Shown here piece after piece: positions 48,775 to 57,619 of a stretch of 64,000 nucleotides of DNA. Location: positions 105,388-169,387 of the forward strand of contig NZ_JAMBOL010000006.1 of NCBI RefSeq assembly GCF_023715605.1. Direction: 5' to 3'. Position numbers and translations under genes: made by a program. The notes beneath the pieces were generated by a model. The model made no database searches, was not told the origin of the DNA, and saw nothing but the letters and a program-made list of their open reading frames with translations. The number at the start of each line of letters is the position of its first letter. Position 1 is the first letter of the stretch. The stretch is from Halalkalibacter oceani (GTDB taxonomy: Bacteria; Bacillota; Bacilli; Bacillales; Bacillaceae_D).

Positions 48775-48816
48775 GGGATGGTTGGAAAGGTGAGAGCCTT
48801 TCCAACCATCCCTTTT
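48775..48816 (+). terminator. Terminator after the acidic lipoprotein
   Basis: A perfect 16-bp stem, GGGATGGTTGGAAAGG with its complement, 6-nt loop, then TTTTTC. Confidence 0.92.
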
Positions 48817-48839
48817 TCTTATAGGAGACAAAAACGGTC

Positions 48840-48882
48840 AGGGGCTGGGAATAAGGCAAAAACAACCTTATTCCCAGCCCCT
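48840..48882 (-). terminator. Terminator of the Mn-catalase gene
   Basis: A perfect 17-bp stem, AGGGGCTGGGAATAAGG with its complement. It lies directly after the minus-strand stop codon; T-rich sequence follows on the minus strand. Confidence 0.85.
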
Positions 48883-48892
48883 AAAATGAGTT

Positions 48893-49804
48893 TTAATGGC
48901 TTTGGATCGCTTCCTGTTCATACTGGGCTTGTGCTTGCCCGGCAGTTGGCGGTGTACCGTGCACATAAGGCGGGGCAGGCGTAAGCTCTGGCGTTTGCCC
49001 CATTGCTTCAGGCTTGGCAACATATTCAAATGAAGCCTGGCCATCCATGCTCTGACCATTGGCCCAGCGCCCGGCTTTGCTGTCTTCCCCGGCGGAAAAG
49101 TTCATGAACGAATAGGAGACTTCCTGTTTTTCAAGCTCCTGAGGGAACGTGCTCGGCACAATTGGCTTCTGATTTTGCTCAAGCTCCTCGATCGCCGCCA
49201 TCCACTGATTCTGATGCATCGTGTCACGAGCCAGAAGGAAGGAAAGCATATCCCGCACCCCATTGTCGGTTGTCATCTCATACAACCGGGCAACTTGAAG
49301 GCGTCCTTGTGACTCGGCATTCAAGTTTGCTCTGAAGTCGGCAAGCATGTTTCCGCTGGCGATCATATAGCGGGAATTCCACGGATAGCCGACGCTGTCG
49401 ACAGGCTGTGCGCCAAGACCGGATACGATCATATGCTGCGGGCTCATTCCGCTTAATACCGTTTTTACAATTTGATCCTGCACATCCTGATTGCCCCCCA
49501 TCGCCGAGTTCAGGACCGGATTCTGGGCAGCCTGCTCCTGCTCACGTGCCGGCGCCTGATCAAGCAGCTGGGCAATCATCGTCGAAATCATTTCAACGTG
49601 GGCGATCTCCTCTGTACCAATATCAAGCAGCATATCACGGTATTTTTTCTCGCCGCGGCAGTTCCAGCCTTGAAATAAATATTGCATCATCACGCTAATC
49701 TCGCCAAACTGTCCTCCGAGAATCTCCTGCAATTTCTTTGCGTAGACAGCATCGGGCTTATCCGGCTTCGCGTTATATTGAAGTTCTTTCACATGATAAA
49801 ACAT
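48893..49804 (-). CDS. Manganese catalase family protein
   Basis: A 303-residue ferritin-like di-manganese catalase. Metal-ligand glutamates and histidines are in FGEISVMMQYLFQGW, GTEEIAHVEMI, and the second half LNAESQGRLQVARLYEMT and RDTMHQNQWMAAIEEL. It resembles YdbD/CotJC-type proteins of Bacillus spores and stress responses. The Gln/Pro/Ala-rich C-terminal 60 residues are extra. ATG at 49804 follows AGGGGG by 6 nt. Converts hydrogen peroxide to water and oxygen. Confidence 0.9.
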   Translation of the reverse strand: MFYHVKELQYNAKPDKPDAVYAKKLQEILGGQFGEISVMMQYLFQGWNCRGEKKYRDMLLDIGTEEIAHVEMISTMIAQLLDQAPAREQEQAAQNPVLNSAMGGNQDVQDQIVKTVLSGMSPQHMIVSGLGAQPVDSVGYPWNSRYMIASGNMLADFRANLNAESQGRLQVARLYEMTTDNGVRDMLSFLLARDTMHQNQWMAAIEELEQNQKPIVPSTFPQELEKQEVSYSFMNFSAGEDSKAGRWANGQSMDGQASFEYVAKPEAMGQTPELTPAPPYVHGTPPTAGQAQAQYEQEAIQSH

Positions 49805-49930
49805 CAATGTCCCCCTTATTCGTAATTGAATTCGTCTTTTCTAGCTTCTCCATCTTCGCGATGAAAACACTTTCCATTTAGCTCCAACAATTCCAGCACT
49901 GCATCAATGTACAGTCAGAAAATTCTCAAA

Positions 49931-49960
49931 TGGACAATTTTGCCGATTGTGAAGTAAAAT
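49931..49960 (+). promoter_or_regulatory. Sigma-A promoter of the NlpC/P60 gene
   Basis: TGGACA (49931-49936), 18 nt, TAAAAT (49955-49960), about 40 nt before the start codon, in the divergent gap with the catalase gene. Confidence 0.5.
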
Positions 49961-49998
49961 AAAAGAAAACAGAAAATGATGAAAGGTGGGAACGGTTG

Positions 49999-51579
49999 AT
50001 GGCCGTCCATTTGACGATAGATCCAGAGGGAAAGCAGCAGTCTTCTTCCTCGCCGAAAATGAAACAGGTGATGCTTTCATCGACATTCGCGACCGGCCTG
50101 TTCTTCACATCTCCCTTGATTACCGAGGCGGCACTTGGCGATCAGCCGCTGCAGGAGGGGATGACTCATCCGGATGTGAAGCAGCTGCAGGAAGCGCTGA
50201 AAGAAAAGGGGCACTTCACCTACCATACGGCGACCGGTTATTACGGCACCATCACAAAAGAGGCAGTCGCCTCCTTCCAGCGCAGTCACGGACTTGAGGT
50301 GACAGGACAAGCTACGAGAAGCACGATTGATGAGCTTCTTTCTTCGGCCGGCAAAGCTGCGGCCGGTTCCACCAATTCCGGCGGAGTGGTGCAGCAGGTG
50401 CTGCGTCCGGGTACAACGAGTGAACAGGTGAAGACACTCCAGCAGCAACTGAAGGAAGCCGGTTATTTTGACAATGACATTACCGGCTATTACGGACGGG
50501 CGACTTCCGCTGCCGTACGTTCGTTCCAGCAGGAGAATCAGCTTGCCGTTGACGGAATTGCCGGGCCGCAGACGTTGAACGCGCTGCAAAATCGTAACGT
50601 GGCGACTATCGCGCCGGTTGAGCACAAGCTGTCCGCTTCCTCCGTCCAGACAAGCAGCATGTTACGCATTGGTTCAAAAGGACAGGCCGTCAAGGACGTG
50701 CAGCAGCGTCTTGCTGATCTTGGTTTTTATAAAAGCACGGCAGACGGAATTTTTGGAAACAGCACCGCCAGTGCGGTCAAACATTTTCAACAACAGCAGG
50801 GAATTACGGTTGATGGTATTGTCGGTCCGCAAACGCTGCGCGCGCTTCAATCTCCGGTATCCTCTGTATCGGCCAGTGTCGTCAGCAAGGAACCACCTTC
50901 CGTGCAGCCAAAGCCGCCTGTCGAGAAGACACCACCACCGGCTCAGGAAAAAGAAAAACCGGTTGAACAGCCGAAAGCGCCAGACTCGGCATTATTGAAG
51001 TTCGGCTCCGAGGGCCAGGCGGTGAGCGATCTTCAGACGCAACTGAAGCGAATCGGTTTGTTTAACCAGTCGGTCACCGGCTATTATGGCACGGTAACGG
51101 AGCAGTCGGTCAAAGCATTCCAGCGCCAACAAGGATTAACCGTCGACGGTGTGGCTGGACCGAAGACGATTGAGAAGCTGAATGCAGCAGCGGGCAAGTC
51201 CACGGAACCCCCGCAGGAATTTAACGCCTTGAACCTCGTCGCCGATGCCTCCGAACTGCTTGGCACCCCGTACGTCTGGGGCGGAACCACGGTGGCGGGA
51301 TTCGACTGCAGCGGCTTCATTTCCTACGTCTTTGCGAAAAACGGCATTCAATTGCCGCGCACCGTCGCCGGAATGTGGGAAGTCGGGACAGAAGTGAAAG
51401 AGCCGCGCGTCGGCGACATCGTCTTCTTTGAAACCTATACAAAAGGACCATCCCATGCCGGCATCTACATTGGAAATGGACAATTCACCCACAGCGGCAC
51501 CTCAACCGGCGTCGCAATCGGCAGCCTCGAAGCCGCCTACTGGAAAGACCGCTACCTCGGAACAAAACGGATGTTTTAG
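49999..51579 (+). CDS. Secreted NlpC/P60 endopeptidase with four peptidoglycan-binding repeats
   Basis: A 526-residue cell-wall hydrolase. The N-terminus has about 20 polar residues before a signal-like segment (MKQVMLSSTFATGLFF). Four PG_binding_1 domains follow at about 50-110, 130-190, 210-270 and 325-385 (each with a VKxLQ start and a VDGIVGPQT-type turn); a Pro/Lys-rich linker separates the third and fourth. The NlpC/P60 domain from about 410 has Cys in FDCSGF, His in SHAGIY and His in FTHSGT. It cleaves stem-peptide bonds, probably in cell separation or sporulation. ATG at 49999 suits AAAGGTGGG. Confidence 0.92.
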   Translation: MAVHLTIDPEGKQQSSSSPKMKQVMLSSTFATGLFFTSPLITEAALGDQPLQEGMTHPDVKQLQEALKEKGHFTYHTATGYYGTITKEAVASFQRSHGLEVTGQATRSTIDELLSSAGKAAAGSTNSGGVVQQVLRPGTTSEQVKTLQQQLKEAGYFDNDITGYYGRATSAAVRSFQQENQLAVDGIAGPQTLNALQNRNVATIAPVEHKLSASSVQTSSMLRIGSKGQAVKDVQQRLADLGFYKSTADGIFGNSTASAVKHFQQQQGITVDGIVGPQTLRALQSPVSSVSASVVSKEPPSVQPKPPVEKTPPPAQEKEKPVEQPKAPDSALLKFGSEGQAVSDLQTQLKRIGLFNQSVTGYYGTVTEQSVKAFQRQQGLTVDGVAGPKTIEKLNAAAGKSTEPPQEFNALNLVADASELLGTPYVWGGTTVAGFDCSGFISYVFAKNGIQLPRTVAGMWEVGTEVKEPRVGDIVFFETYTKGPSHAGIYIGNGQFTHSGTSTGVAIGSLEAAYWKDRYLGTKRMF

Positions 51580-51581
51580 GT

Positions 51582-51617
51582 ATAAACTCAAAAGAGTGTT
51601 TTTCCTTTTGAGTTTAT
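51582..51617 (+). other. Hairpin after the NlpC/P60 gene
   Basis: ATAAACTCAAAAG and CTTTTGAGTTTAT pair perfectly over 13 bp. The loop contains GTTTTT but no T-tract follows, so terminator function is uncertain. Confidence 0.5.
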
Positions 51618-51623
51618 GCCGAG

Positions 51624-51710
51624 GCAGTGAGCGGAGTCTGCGCAAGGGTTTTAAAGCAGTCAGGCAGGTGATTTTCCTGCCTGATGCTGCGCGCAGAACG
51701 GAGCCACTGC
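51624..51710 (-). repeat. Structured intergenic repeat, R3 subfamily (copy E3a)
   Basis: GCAGTG (51624-51629) with CACTGC (51705-51710); two 8-nt loops AGCGGAGT and AACGGAGC; stem CTGCGC/GCGCAG; inner perfect hairpin CAGGCAGG/CCTGCCTG. Same layout as copy E1 with different stems. Part of a roughly 120-bp unit duplicated in tandem about 206 bp downstream. Confidence 0.75.
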
Positions 51711-51837
51711 AAAACTGCGAAGCCGTGCTACATTTTAGAACATGGAGAGGAGCGGGTTCTCTTCTTCTCTATGCATATGGCGAGTGGAGCCACTGCAAAC
51801 AGGGTAAAGCGAGTTTTGTCTCAAGCTCTAAGCCGTA

Positions 51838-51916
51838 AGTGAAGTCTGCGCAAGGGTTTTAAAGCAGTCAGGCAGGTGATTTTCCTGCCTGACGCTGCGC
51901 GCAGAACGGAGCCACT
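51838..51916 (-). repeat. Structured intergenic repeat, R3 subfamily (copy E3b)
   Basis: Nearly identical to E3a from CTGCGC onward, but the outer stem is shortened to AGTG/CACT and the left loop has lost four bases. The similarity continues to about 51962 (ACATGGAGAGGA). The duplicated units span about 51627-51752 and 51838-51962. The gap 51580-52278 has no gene. Confidence 0.7.
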
Positions 51917-52002
51917 GCAAAACTGCGAAGCCGCGCTACATTTTTAGAACATGGAGAGGAGGAGGCCACTGAAAAACCTCTTTTTCCGTAACTCGAAGAA
52001 GT

Positions 52003-52089
52003 GTAATGGCTCCGCGCGTTGCGCGCCTTGCTACGGGAAGCCCACTCGTAGCAAGGCTTTCAAAATCAGGCAACGGCTACGCTCATTAC
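52003..52089 (+). repeat. Structured intergenic repeat (copy E4)
   Basis: GTAATG (52003-52008) with CATTAC (52084-52089); 8-nt loops GCTCCGCG and GCTACGCT; stem CGTTG/CAACG; inner hairpin CTTGCTACG with CGTAGCAAG. A separate AAGCTGCTG/CAGCAGCTT hairpin follows at 52094-52134. GGTTCTCTTCTTCTCTATGC, at about 51763 and 52149, is a further shared segment. Confidence 0.7.
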
Positions 52090-52242
52090 GAAAAAGCTGC
52101 TGGAAAAGTGGAAATCGTACTTTTTCAGCAGCTTCGAGAGGAGCGGGGTTCTCTTCTTCTCTATGCATAATGCCCGCTCATGTAAGCCGAAGAGGATGTT
52201 TTTTCCCTTTTAAACGTAAAGCATATGTTTGGCCTTTTATTT

Positions 52243-52256
52243 TGAAAGCGCATTCA
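52243..52256 (+). promoter_or_regulatory. cre-like site before the IlvD/Edd gene
   Basis: TGAAAGCGCATTCA matches TGWAANCGNTNWCA except for one base and lies 23 bp before the start codon, consistent with catabolite repression. Confidence 0.55.
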
Positions 52257-52278
52257 ACGATAAGGAAGGCGGGAGAAG

Positions 52279-53979
52279 ATGGAAAAGAAGAAACAAACGT
52301 CTTATGGGGATGCCGGCTTCAGCCGGTTTATCAAAATGGCGTTTCAGCGACATCTTGGACATGAGGAAGAGGATTTCGATAAGCCGGTCATCGGGATTTG
52401 CAATACGTTCAGCGAGGTCAATCGCTGCCACAGTCACATTAAGCCGATGATTGAGGTGATGAAGCAGGGTGTGTTAATGGCCGGCGGCATTCCGCTTGAA
52501 TTTCCGACCACTTCCATTGGAGAGATGTTTACAAGCCCGACAACGATGCTTTACCGCAACCTGGTCGCGATGGATACAGAAGAAATGATCGCGGCCCAGC
52601 CGATTGACGGAGTGATCCTGATCGGCGGCTGCGACAAAATGCTGCCGGCGCAGCTGATGGGAGCGGCGAGTGCCAATAAACCGGCGATTGCTTTTACGGG
52701 CGGGCCGATGGCCAATGGGGAATATAAAGGGAAGACGCTTGGGGCCTGTTCGGATTGCCGCCACTTCTGGCAGGAGTACAAAGCCGGCACGGTCTCAGAA
52801 GAAGAAATACAGGAGATTAACAGCAGGCTGGCACCGACGGCGGGGCATTGTATGGTAATGGGGTCCGCCTCGACAATCGCCGCCTGTGCCGAAGCGCTTG
52901 GGATGATGGTGCCTGGTGCAGCCGCTGCACCGGCGACCGAAAATGAGCGGCTGCGGCTGGCAAGAGAAACCGGCAAAACAATTGTCACTGCCGTCAAGCG
53001 CGGACTGCGGCCATCCGATATTATGACCGAAAAAGCGTTCAGCAATGCGATTCGTACGCTGCTTGCCGTCGGCGGCTCGACCAATGCCGTCATTCATTTA
53101 CTTGCGATTGCCAAACGGCTTGGAATCGGCTTGACGCTTGATCGCTTTGAGACACTAAGCAGGGAGACGCCGTTTTTGGCGAATTTACGGCCGGCAGGTG
53201 ACTATCAGATGGAGGATTTTTATCGTGCCGGCGGCGTCCCTGCGCTGCTGAAGGAGCTGCAGCCACTTCTTTATGATGAAGAGATGACGATTACCGGGCA
53301 GACGTGGAAGCAGATTTTAGAAAGAATAAAAGTAGATGAGGTCTACCGCCCGATTATAAAATCGCTCGACGAGCCGTTGCATAAAGAAGGCGGTATCGCC
53401 GTTCTGAAAGGGAATCTTGCACCAAACGGGGCGATTATCAAGCCGAAGGCGGTAAGAGACAGTCGTCTGCTGTCCCACCGAGGCAAGGCGGTCGTCTTTT
53501 CGTCCATTGAAGAGATGGAAAAGCGGGTGAACGACCCGGAGCTTGAAGTTGATGAAAATAGCGTGCTGATCCTGCAAAATGCCGGGCCGGTCGGAGCACC
53601 GGGGATGCCGGAGGCGGGCATGATTCCGATTCCGGAAAAGCTGCTTAAACAGGGTGTCCGTGATATGGTGCGGATTTCGGACTGCCGAATGAGTGGAACG
53701 GCATTTGGCACGGTCGTGCTCCATGCCGCCCCTGAGGCCGCGGTTGGCGGGCCGATCGGACTGGTGCGTAATGGCGACTGGATAGAGCTTAATGTCGAAA
53801 AAAGGCAGCTGATTCTCGACGTGGCGGAAGAAGAGCTTGAAGCCAGACGGAAGCAATGGCGGCCGCCCGTCTATGACGACTACCGCAGAGGTTATACGAA
53901 GCTGTACCGCGAGCATGTTCTCCAGGCAGATGAAGGCTGTGATTTTGACTTTTTGCTGCCGCCAAACGAAAAAGCATAA
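52279..53979 (+). CDS. IlvD/Edd family dehydratase, probably acting on a sugar acid
   Basis: A 566-residue Fe-S dehydratase. Cluster cysteines are in GICNTFSEVNRC, GGCDKMLPAQ and AGHCMVMGSAST. The C-terminal RMSGTAFGTVVLHAAPEAAVGGPIGLVRNGD is typical of arabonate/xylonate-type members rather than branched-chain IlvD, and the cre site upstream also suggests carbon metabolism. The residue before RMSG is Cys (SDCRMSG), where Ala or Gly is usual. It stands alone. A branched-chain role (dihydroxy-acid dehydratase) cannot be excluded. Confidence 0.8.
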   Translation: MEKKKQTSYGDAGFSRFIKMAFQRHLGHEEEDFDKPVIGICNTFSEVNRCHSHIKPMIEVMKQGVLMAGGIPLEFPTTSIGEMFTSPTTMLYRNLVAMDTEEMIAAQPIDGVILIGGCDKMLPAQLMGAASANKPAIAFTGGPMANGEYKGKTLGACSDCRHFWQEYKAGTVSEEEIQEINSRLAPTAGHCMVMGSASTIAACAEALGMMVPGAAAAPATENERLRLARETGKTIVTAVKRGLRPSDIMTEKAFSNAIRTLLAVGGSTNAVIHLLAIAKRLGIGLTLDRFETLSRETPFLANLRPAGDYQMEDFYRAGGVPALLKELQPLLYDEEMTITGQTWKQILERIKVDEVYRPIIKSLDEPLHKEGGIAVLKGNLAPNGAIIKPKAVRDSRLLSHRGKAVVFSSIEEMEKRVNDPELEVDENSVLILQNAGPVGAPGMPEAGMIPIPEKLLKQGVRDMVRISDCRMSGTAFGTVVLHAAPEAAVGGPIGLVRNGDWIELNVEKRQLILDVAEEELEARRKQWRPPVYDDYRRGYTKLYREHVLQADEGCDFDFLLPPNEKA

Positions 53980-53987
53980 GAAAAAGA

Positions 53988-54027
53988 AGCGGGCTAAAGG
54001 ATGTTTCCATTTGGCCCGCTGTTTCAT
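53988..54027 (+). terminator. Terminator after the IlvD/Edd gene
   Basis: AGCGGGCTAAA pairs with TTTGGCCCGCT with one mismatch, followed by a weak T-rich stretch. The remaining 325 bp to 54352 contain no gene that I can support. Confidence 0.65.
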
Positions 54028-54352
54028 TTGTGCAGCGAAGAAGAAAGCCCCTCTCTTATTCTACTAGACGTTTCGGACTACAAAGCAGAGAAAGAGCGAG
54101 CTGGTTCCCTTTGTTTCGCCATTTTTGACATAAAGATGAAATTTCTCTTTTTTTTTATGTAAAATAAGCCAAAATCACCATCATTTCGACGGCAATCTGT
54201 GTTACTATTTCCATTAGACGGATATGAGTCATTAAAGTTAATTTCACTAGAATGAAGCTATGTGTATCATTACTCTATGAACGCTATACATATTAAACGC
54301 AGCACCACACTTTAATAGACTCATAATGATGAAAATAGAATGGAGTGATGCA

Positions 54353-55762
54353 ATGCGCAAGCTAACGTTTCTTACAATTTTATTGACCTTGGTCTTAACG
54401 CCATTCATACAAGGTGAGGGGCAGGTTGTACAGGCACAAGGTCCGTTTCCTGATATGCCTTCTTACGGAGGCAGTGAAATCACCCGTTTGTATCAGGATA
54501 ACATCCTTCAAGGAAATCCGGATGGAACGTTGCGGCCAAACGATCAAGTAACGCGAGCAGAAGCGGTGACGCTGCTCGGACGGGCGTTGAAGCTCGATGG
54601 AACACAGAGAGCGACGAAATTCTCTGATGTTTCGGCTAATCACTATGCTTCAGGCTATATCGCCACAGGAACAGAACGTGGCCTGATCGCCGGTACAACG
54701 CCAACGACGTTTTCACCGAACTCTCCGGTGACGAGAGCGCAGATGGCAGTATTCTTATCACGCGCGTTTGATTTAAAGAGCACGCGTGTCGATGTTGTCT
54801 ACCGTGATGTCAACGCGAATACGTTCGGCGCCACGCAAATCAACGCGATTACGACAGCTCGCATTTCAGCGGGCTATCCAAATGGCACATTCGGTCCAAA
54901 TAATGGGACAACCCGTCTCGAATTCGCGCTTTTCCTCGCAAGAGCGCTTTATCCGGAATACAAGCTGCCAGAATACCAGCCGGATCAGGATTTGCTTGAT
55001 TCTGTCGCGACGCGGGCCGTCGTCTACAATGCTCCAGAAGGCTTGAACGTCCGCTCGACACCTGATACGAGCCGGGCACCGATCGGCAGGCTGAGCAATG
55101 GCGATGTCGTGCAGTATTATGCGACAACAGGCAACTGGGCCGTCTTTACGTACCAAGGGCAGACAGCCTATGTTTCACTCTCCTACCTGCGTGCTCCATC
55201 AAGCGGCGGATCTGGTTCCCTTAACGGGAAAGTAATTGTCGTCGACCCAGGACACGGAGGGCAGGACCCAGGAGCCGTTGCAAATGGCGTCAGGGAAAAG
55301 GATGTCGTCCTCAATGTCGGCTTGAAGCTCAAGCGCCGTTTGGAAGCGGCCGGTGCGACCGTCGTCATGACGCGCTCATCCGATGTCTTCCTCGAACTGA
55401 GTCAACGGGTGGCGATTGCCAACAACCGCAATGCCGACGCCTTTATCAGCGTGCATGCCAATGCAGCCGGAAGCAGCGCGGCCAGCGGAACGGAAACGTT
55501 TTGGCACAGCAATTATGCAGCAGCTTCGAGCAAAAAGCTCGCCGATTCGATTCAAAGTGAATTAATCAAGAAGCTGAAGACGAACAACCGCGGCGTCAAG
55601 GAAGGCAACTTCCATGTCATTCGCAACTCACGAATGCCGAGCGTCCTCGTCGAAGTCGGCTTCCTGACGAACGCAGAAGAAGCGCGTAAGCTGGCATCTG
55701 ATTCCTTCCAGGAGGATGCAGCCGAAGCAATTTATCAGGGCGTGCTTAATTTCTTTAAGTAA
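54353..55762 (+). CDS. SLH-anchored N-acetylmuramoyl-L-alanine amidase
   Basis: A 469-residue secreted cell-wall hydrolase: signal peptide (MRKLTFLTILLTLVLTPF), three SLH domains at about 30-205 that bind secondary wall polymer, an SH3b domain at about 220-285, and amidase_3 from about 295. Zinc ligands lie in VVDPGHGGQDPGA, the REKD segment and ISVHANA; the catalytic Glu is in VLVEVGFLTN. ATG at 54353 follows GGAG by 7 nt; the upstream ATG at 54326 has no site. Cuts the amide bond between MurNAc and L-Ala. Confidence 0.93.
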   Translation: MRKLTFLTILLTLVLTPFIQGEGQVVQAQGPFPDMPSYGGSEITRLYQDNILQGNPDGTLRPNDQVTRAEAVTLLGRALKLDGTQRATKFSDVSANHYASGYIATGTERGLIAGTTPTTFSPNSPVTRAQMAVFLSRAFDLKSTRVDVVYRDVNANTFGATQINAITTARISAGYPNGTFGPNNGTTRLEFALFLARALYPEYKLPEYQPDQDLLDSVATRAVVYNAPEGLNVRSTPDTSRAPIGRLSNGDVVQYYATTGNWAVFTYQGQTAYVSLSYLRAPSSGGSGSLNGKVIVVDPGHGGQDPGAVANGVREKDVVLNVGLKLKRRLEAAGATVVMTRSSDVFLELSQRVAIANNRNADAFISVHANAAGSSAASGTETFWHSNYAAASSKKLADSIQSELIKKLKTNNRGVKEGNFHVIRNSRMPSVLVEVGFLTNAEEARKLASDSFQEDAAEAIYQGVLNFFK

Positions 55763-55779
55763 CTAACGCGCTCCCTCCC

Positions 55780-55829
55780 AGAAAGTCCAGTTTTCTTCCA
55801 TCGTGGAAGAGAGGCTGGGCTTTTTGTTT
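55780..55829 (+). terminator. Terminator after the SLH amidase gene
   Basis: AAAGTCCAG ... CTGGGCTTT stem with an inner CTTCCA/TGGAAG stem, followed by TTTG. The following 330 bp are very A+T-rich and contain no gene. Confidence 0.7.
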
Positions 55830-56051
55830 TCCTATTCCCCGAAAGAGAGAAAACAAAGCGGGAAAAATGTAAATTTAAGAAGACTTTAATAATATTGAAG
55901 CCTAATAAACAATCTAATAATCAAAAGAAAAGATGACTTCTTTATAATTCGCAGGGGCATCTTTTTTTGATTCTCAGCTAAACCTCAGACTCTTCAGCAA
56001 TAAACAAAACAATCTTAATTGATAAATAAATTTTAATTATCTGAAAAAATA

Positions 56052-56080
56052 TTGACAAATTTATATTGATAATGCAAAAT
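56052..56080 (+). promoter_or_regulatory. Candidate promoter of the A+T-rich catabolic cluster
   Basis: TTGACA (56052-56057), 17 nt, CAAAAT (56075-56080). The surrounding ATATTGACA...ATATTGATAA resembles the pyrimidine-operon promoter at 17.46 kb. Confidence 0.45.
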
Positions 56081-56168
56081 TAAATTAATGTTTTAATAAT
56101 TTAATAAAGCTTTTAAAAAGAAGTGGATTTTTTAAGCTAATATACTGTGAATTAGGAGCTATGATTTT

Positions 56169-56891
56169 ATGGAAGGGTTTACACCAATCAGAAAAAAGAA
56201 AATTAGTGAAGAAATTGTCCACCACATATGTAATATGGTGCATGATGGTGATTTGCAGTCTGGTAGTAAATTGCCATCAGAAGGAACATTAGCAGAAAAA
56301 TTTGGTGTTAGTAAAACGGTTGTCAGGGAAGCGATGAGTGTGCTTAAGACAAGTGGTGTGATAAAGGGACTTCCCGGTTCAGGTAATTTTATTAATAATT
56401 TAGATGGCGGTTTGTTTGTTACTTCTATAGCACCGGCTTTACTGGATAAAGAGTCGGTGTTGGAAATATTTGAACTTCGAAGGGGACTTGAAATTGAAGC
56501 GGCTTCTTTGGCTGCAGATAGGGCAACGTTGGAAGAAATTGAAGAGTTGAGAGAGATTAATAGGAAATTAAGTGAAGCGAAAATATTGGAAGAAACCATT
56601 GAGCAGGATTTCAGATTCCACGAGTGTCTTATTAAAGCTACTCATAATTCTTCTTTTATCAAGGTTTTCTCAACCATTTCTACTCTGTTTAAAAATGGTA
56701 TTAAAGAGAATAAAATGAAATCAATAAATATACCTGGCCGTCAAGCCGAGGGTGTTGATGAGCATAATAAAATTATTGAATCAATACAAGAAAAAAATAG
56801 CCAACAAGCTCGCAAGAATATGAGGAATCACTTACAAAATAATGAGCTCAGAACTTGGAACATTGATTTAAAACCTAATGAAAAAAAATAG
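56169..56891 (+). CDS. GntR-family regulator, FCD subfamily (paralogue 1)
   Basis: A 240-residue transcription factor: winged HTH at about 10-75 (EGTLAEKFGVSKTVVREAMSVLKTSGVI) and FCD domain beginning LEIFELRRGLEIEAASLAADRAT. It is plainly paralogous to the regulator at 61905. It starts the A+T-rich cluster, with the RraA-like gene immediately after (15 bp), so it is likely the local regulator. GGAG lies 11 nt before the ATG. Confidence 0.88.
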   Translation: MEGFTPIRKKKISEEIVHHICNMVHDGDLQSGSKLPSEGTLAEKFGVSKTVVREAMSVLKTSGVIKGLPGSGNFINNLDGGLFVTSIAPALLDKESVLEIFELRRGLEIEAASLAADRATLEEIEELREINRKLSEAKILEETIEQDFRFHECLIKATHNSSFIKVFSTISTLFKNGIKENKMKSINIPGRQAEGVDEHNKIIESIQEKNSQQARKNMRNHLQNNELRTWNIDLKPNEKK

Positions 56892-56906
56892 GAAGAGGTG
56901 GCTGAT

Positions 56907-57605
56907 TTGGAAGCAGGTTTTAAAATAATTGAAAAAGTACCTACGTTACCAAAAGAGTTGATTGATGCTTATCTTGATTTACCTACTTCAAATATTGCTG
57001 ATGTCATGTGGAGAGTGAACTCGATTGGTGGTGAAATTAAAGCAATCCATAAAAATGGAATGAAGCTGCTAGGCAGGGCAATTACTGCCAAGGTGCCTCC
57101 AACCGATAACCTTATGATGCACAAAGCAATAGAATTAGCTTCCCCTGGTGATGTGATTGTTGTCGATGCAGGGGGGACTTTAAGTCATGCGACTACGGGC
57201 GAAATTATGTCCAGATATGCAAAGAAGAAAGGAATCAGAGGATTTGTCATAAACGGAGCAGTGAGAGATGCAGATGGGATTAATAGCTTACAGTTTCCTG
57301 TATATGCAAAAGGGTTACAGCCTCGGGGGCCATATAAAAATGGGCCGGGTGAGGTGAATGTGCCAGTTACATGCGGTGATGTGGTAGTACATCCGGGTGA
57401 TTTGGTTATTGGAGATTTAGACGGAGTCGTTATAGTACCAAATCAATTTGTAGAAGAAGTTGCTAGAAAGACAATAGAAAAAAGCCAAGCTGAAGAAAGG
57501 ATTTTTGAACAAATAGAAAACGAATCGCTGGATCAATCGTGGATTGACCAAGTATTGATACAAAAAGGAATTAAAAAGGAGTTAACGATAAATAAAACTC
57601 AATAA
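56907..57605 (+). CDS. RraA-like aldolase/decarboxylase family protein
   Basis: A 232-residue protein of the RraA / HMG-aldolase fold: TSNIADVMWRV, GRAITAKVPP, and GFVINGAVRDADGI with the Arg-Asp pair used for pyruvate and metal binding; GDLVIGDLDGVVIVP near the end. In catabolic operons such proteins cleave 4-hydroxy-4-methyl-2-oxoglutarate or related 4-hydroxy-2-oxo acids, or decarboxylate oxaloacetate. TTG at 56907 is preferred, with GAGG 8 nt upstream; GTG at 56898 overlaps the site. The genuine RraA RNase inhibitor role is unlikely here. Confidence 0.82.
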   Translation: MEAGFKIIEKVPTLPKELIDAYLDLPTSNIADVMWRVNSIGGEIKAIHKNGMKLLGRAITAKVPPTDNLMMHKAIELASPGDVIVVDAGGTLSHATTGEIMSRYAKKKGIRGFVINGAVRDADGINSLQFPVYAKGLQPRGPYKNGPGEVNVPVTCGDVVVHPGDLVIGDLDGVVIVPNQFVEEVARKTIEKSQAEERIFEQIENESLDQSWIDQVLIQKGIKKELTINKTQ

Positions 57606-57619
57606 GTGGAAGAGAAGTG

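Noticed and set aside
51627..51962. Possible CRISPR array from the tandem repeats
   Set aside because: Only two long units with an internal hairpin and no regular short repeats or spacers, and no cas gene nearby.
56898..57605. RraA, the RNase E inhibitor
   Set aside because: Bacillaceae lack the E. coli type RNase E target, and the gene sits among catabolic genes; the aldolase branch of the family fits better.
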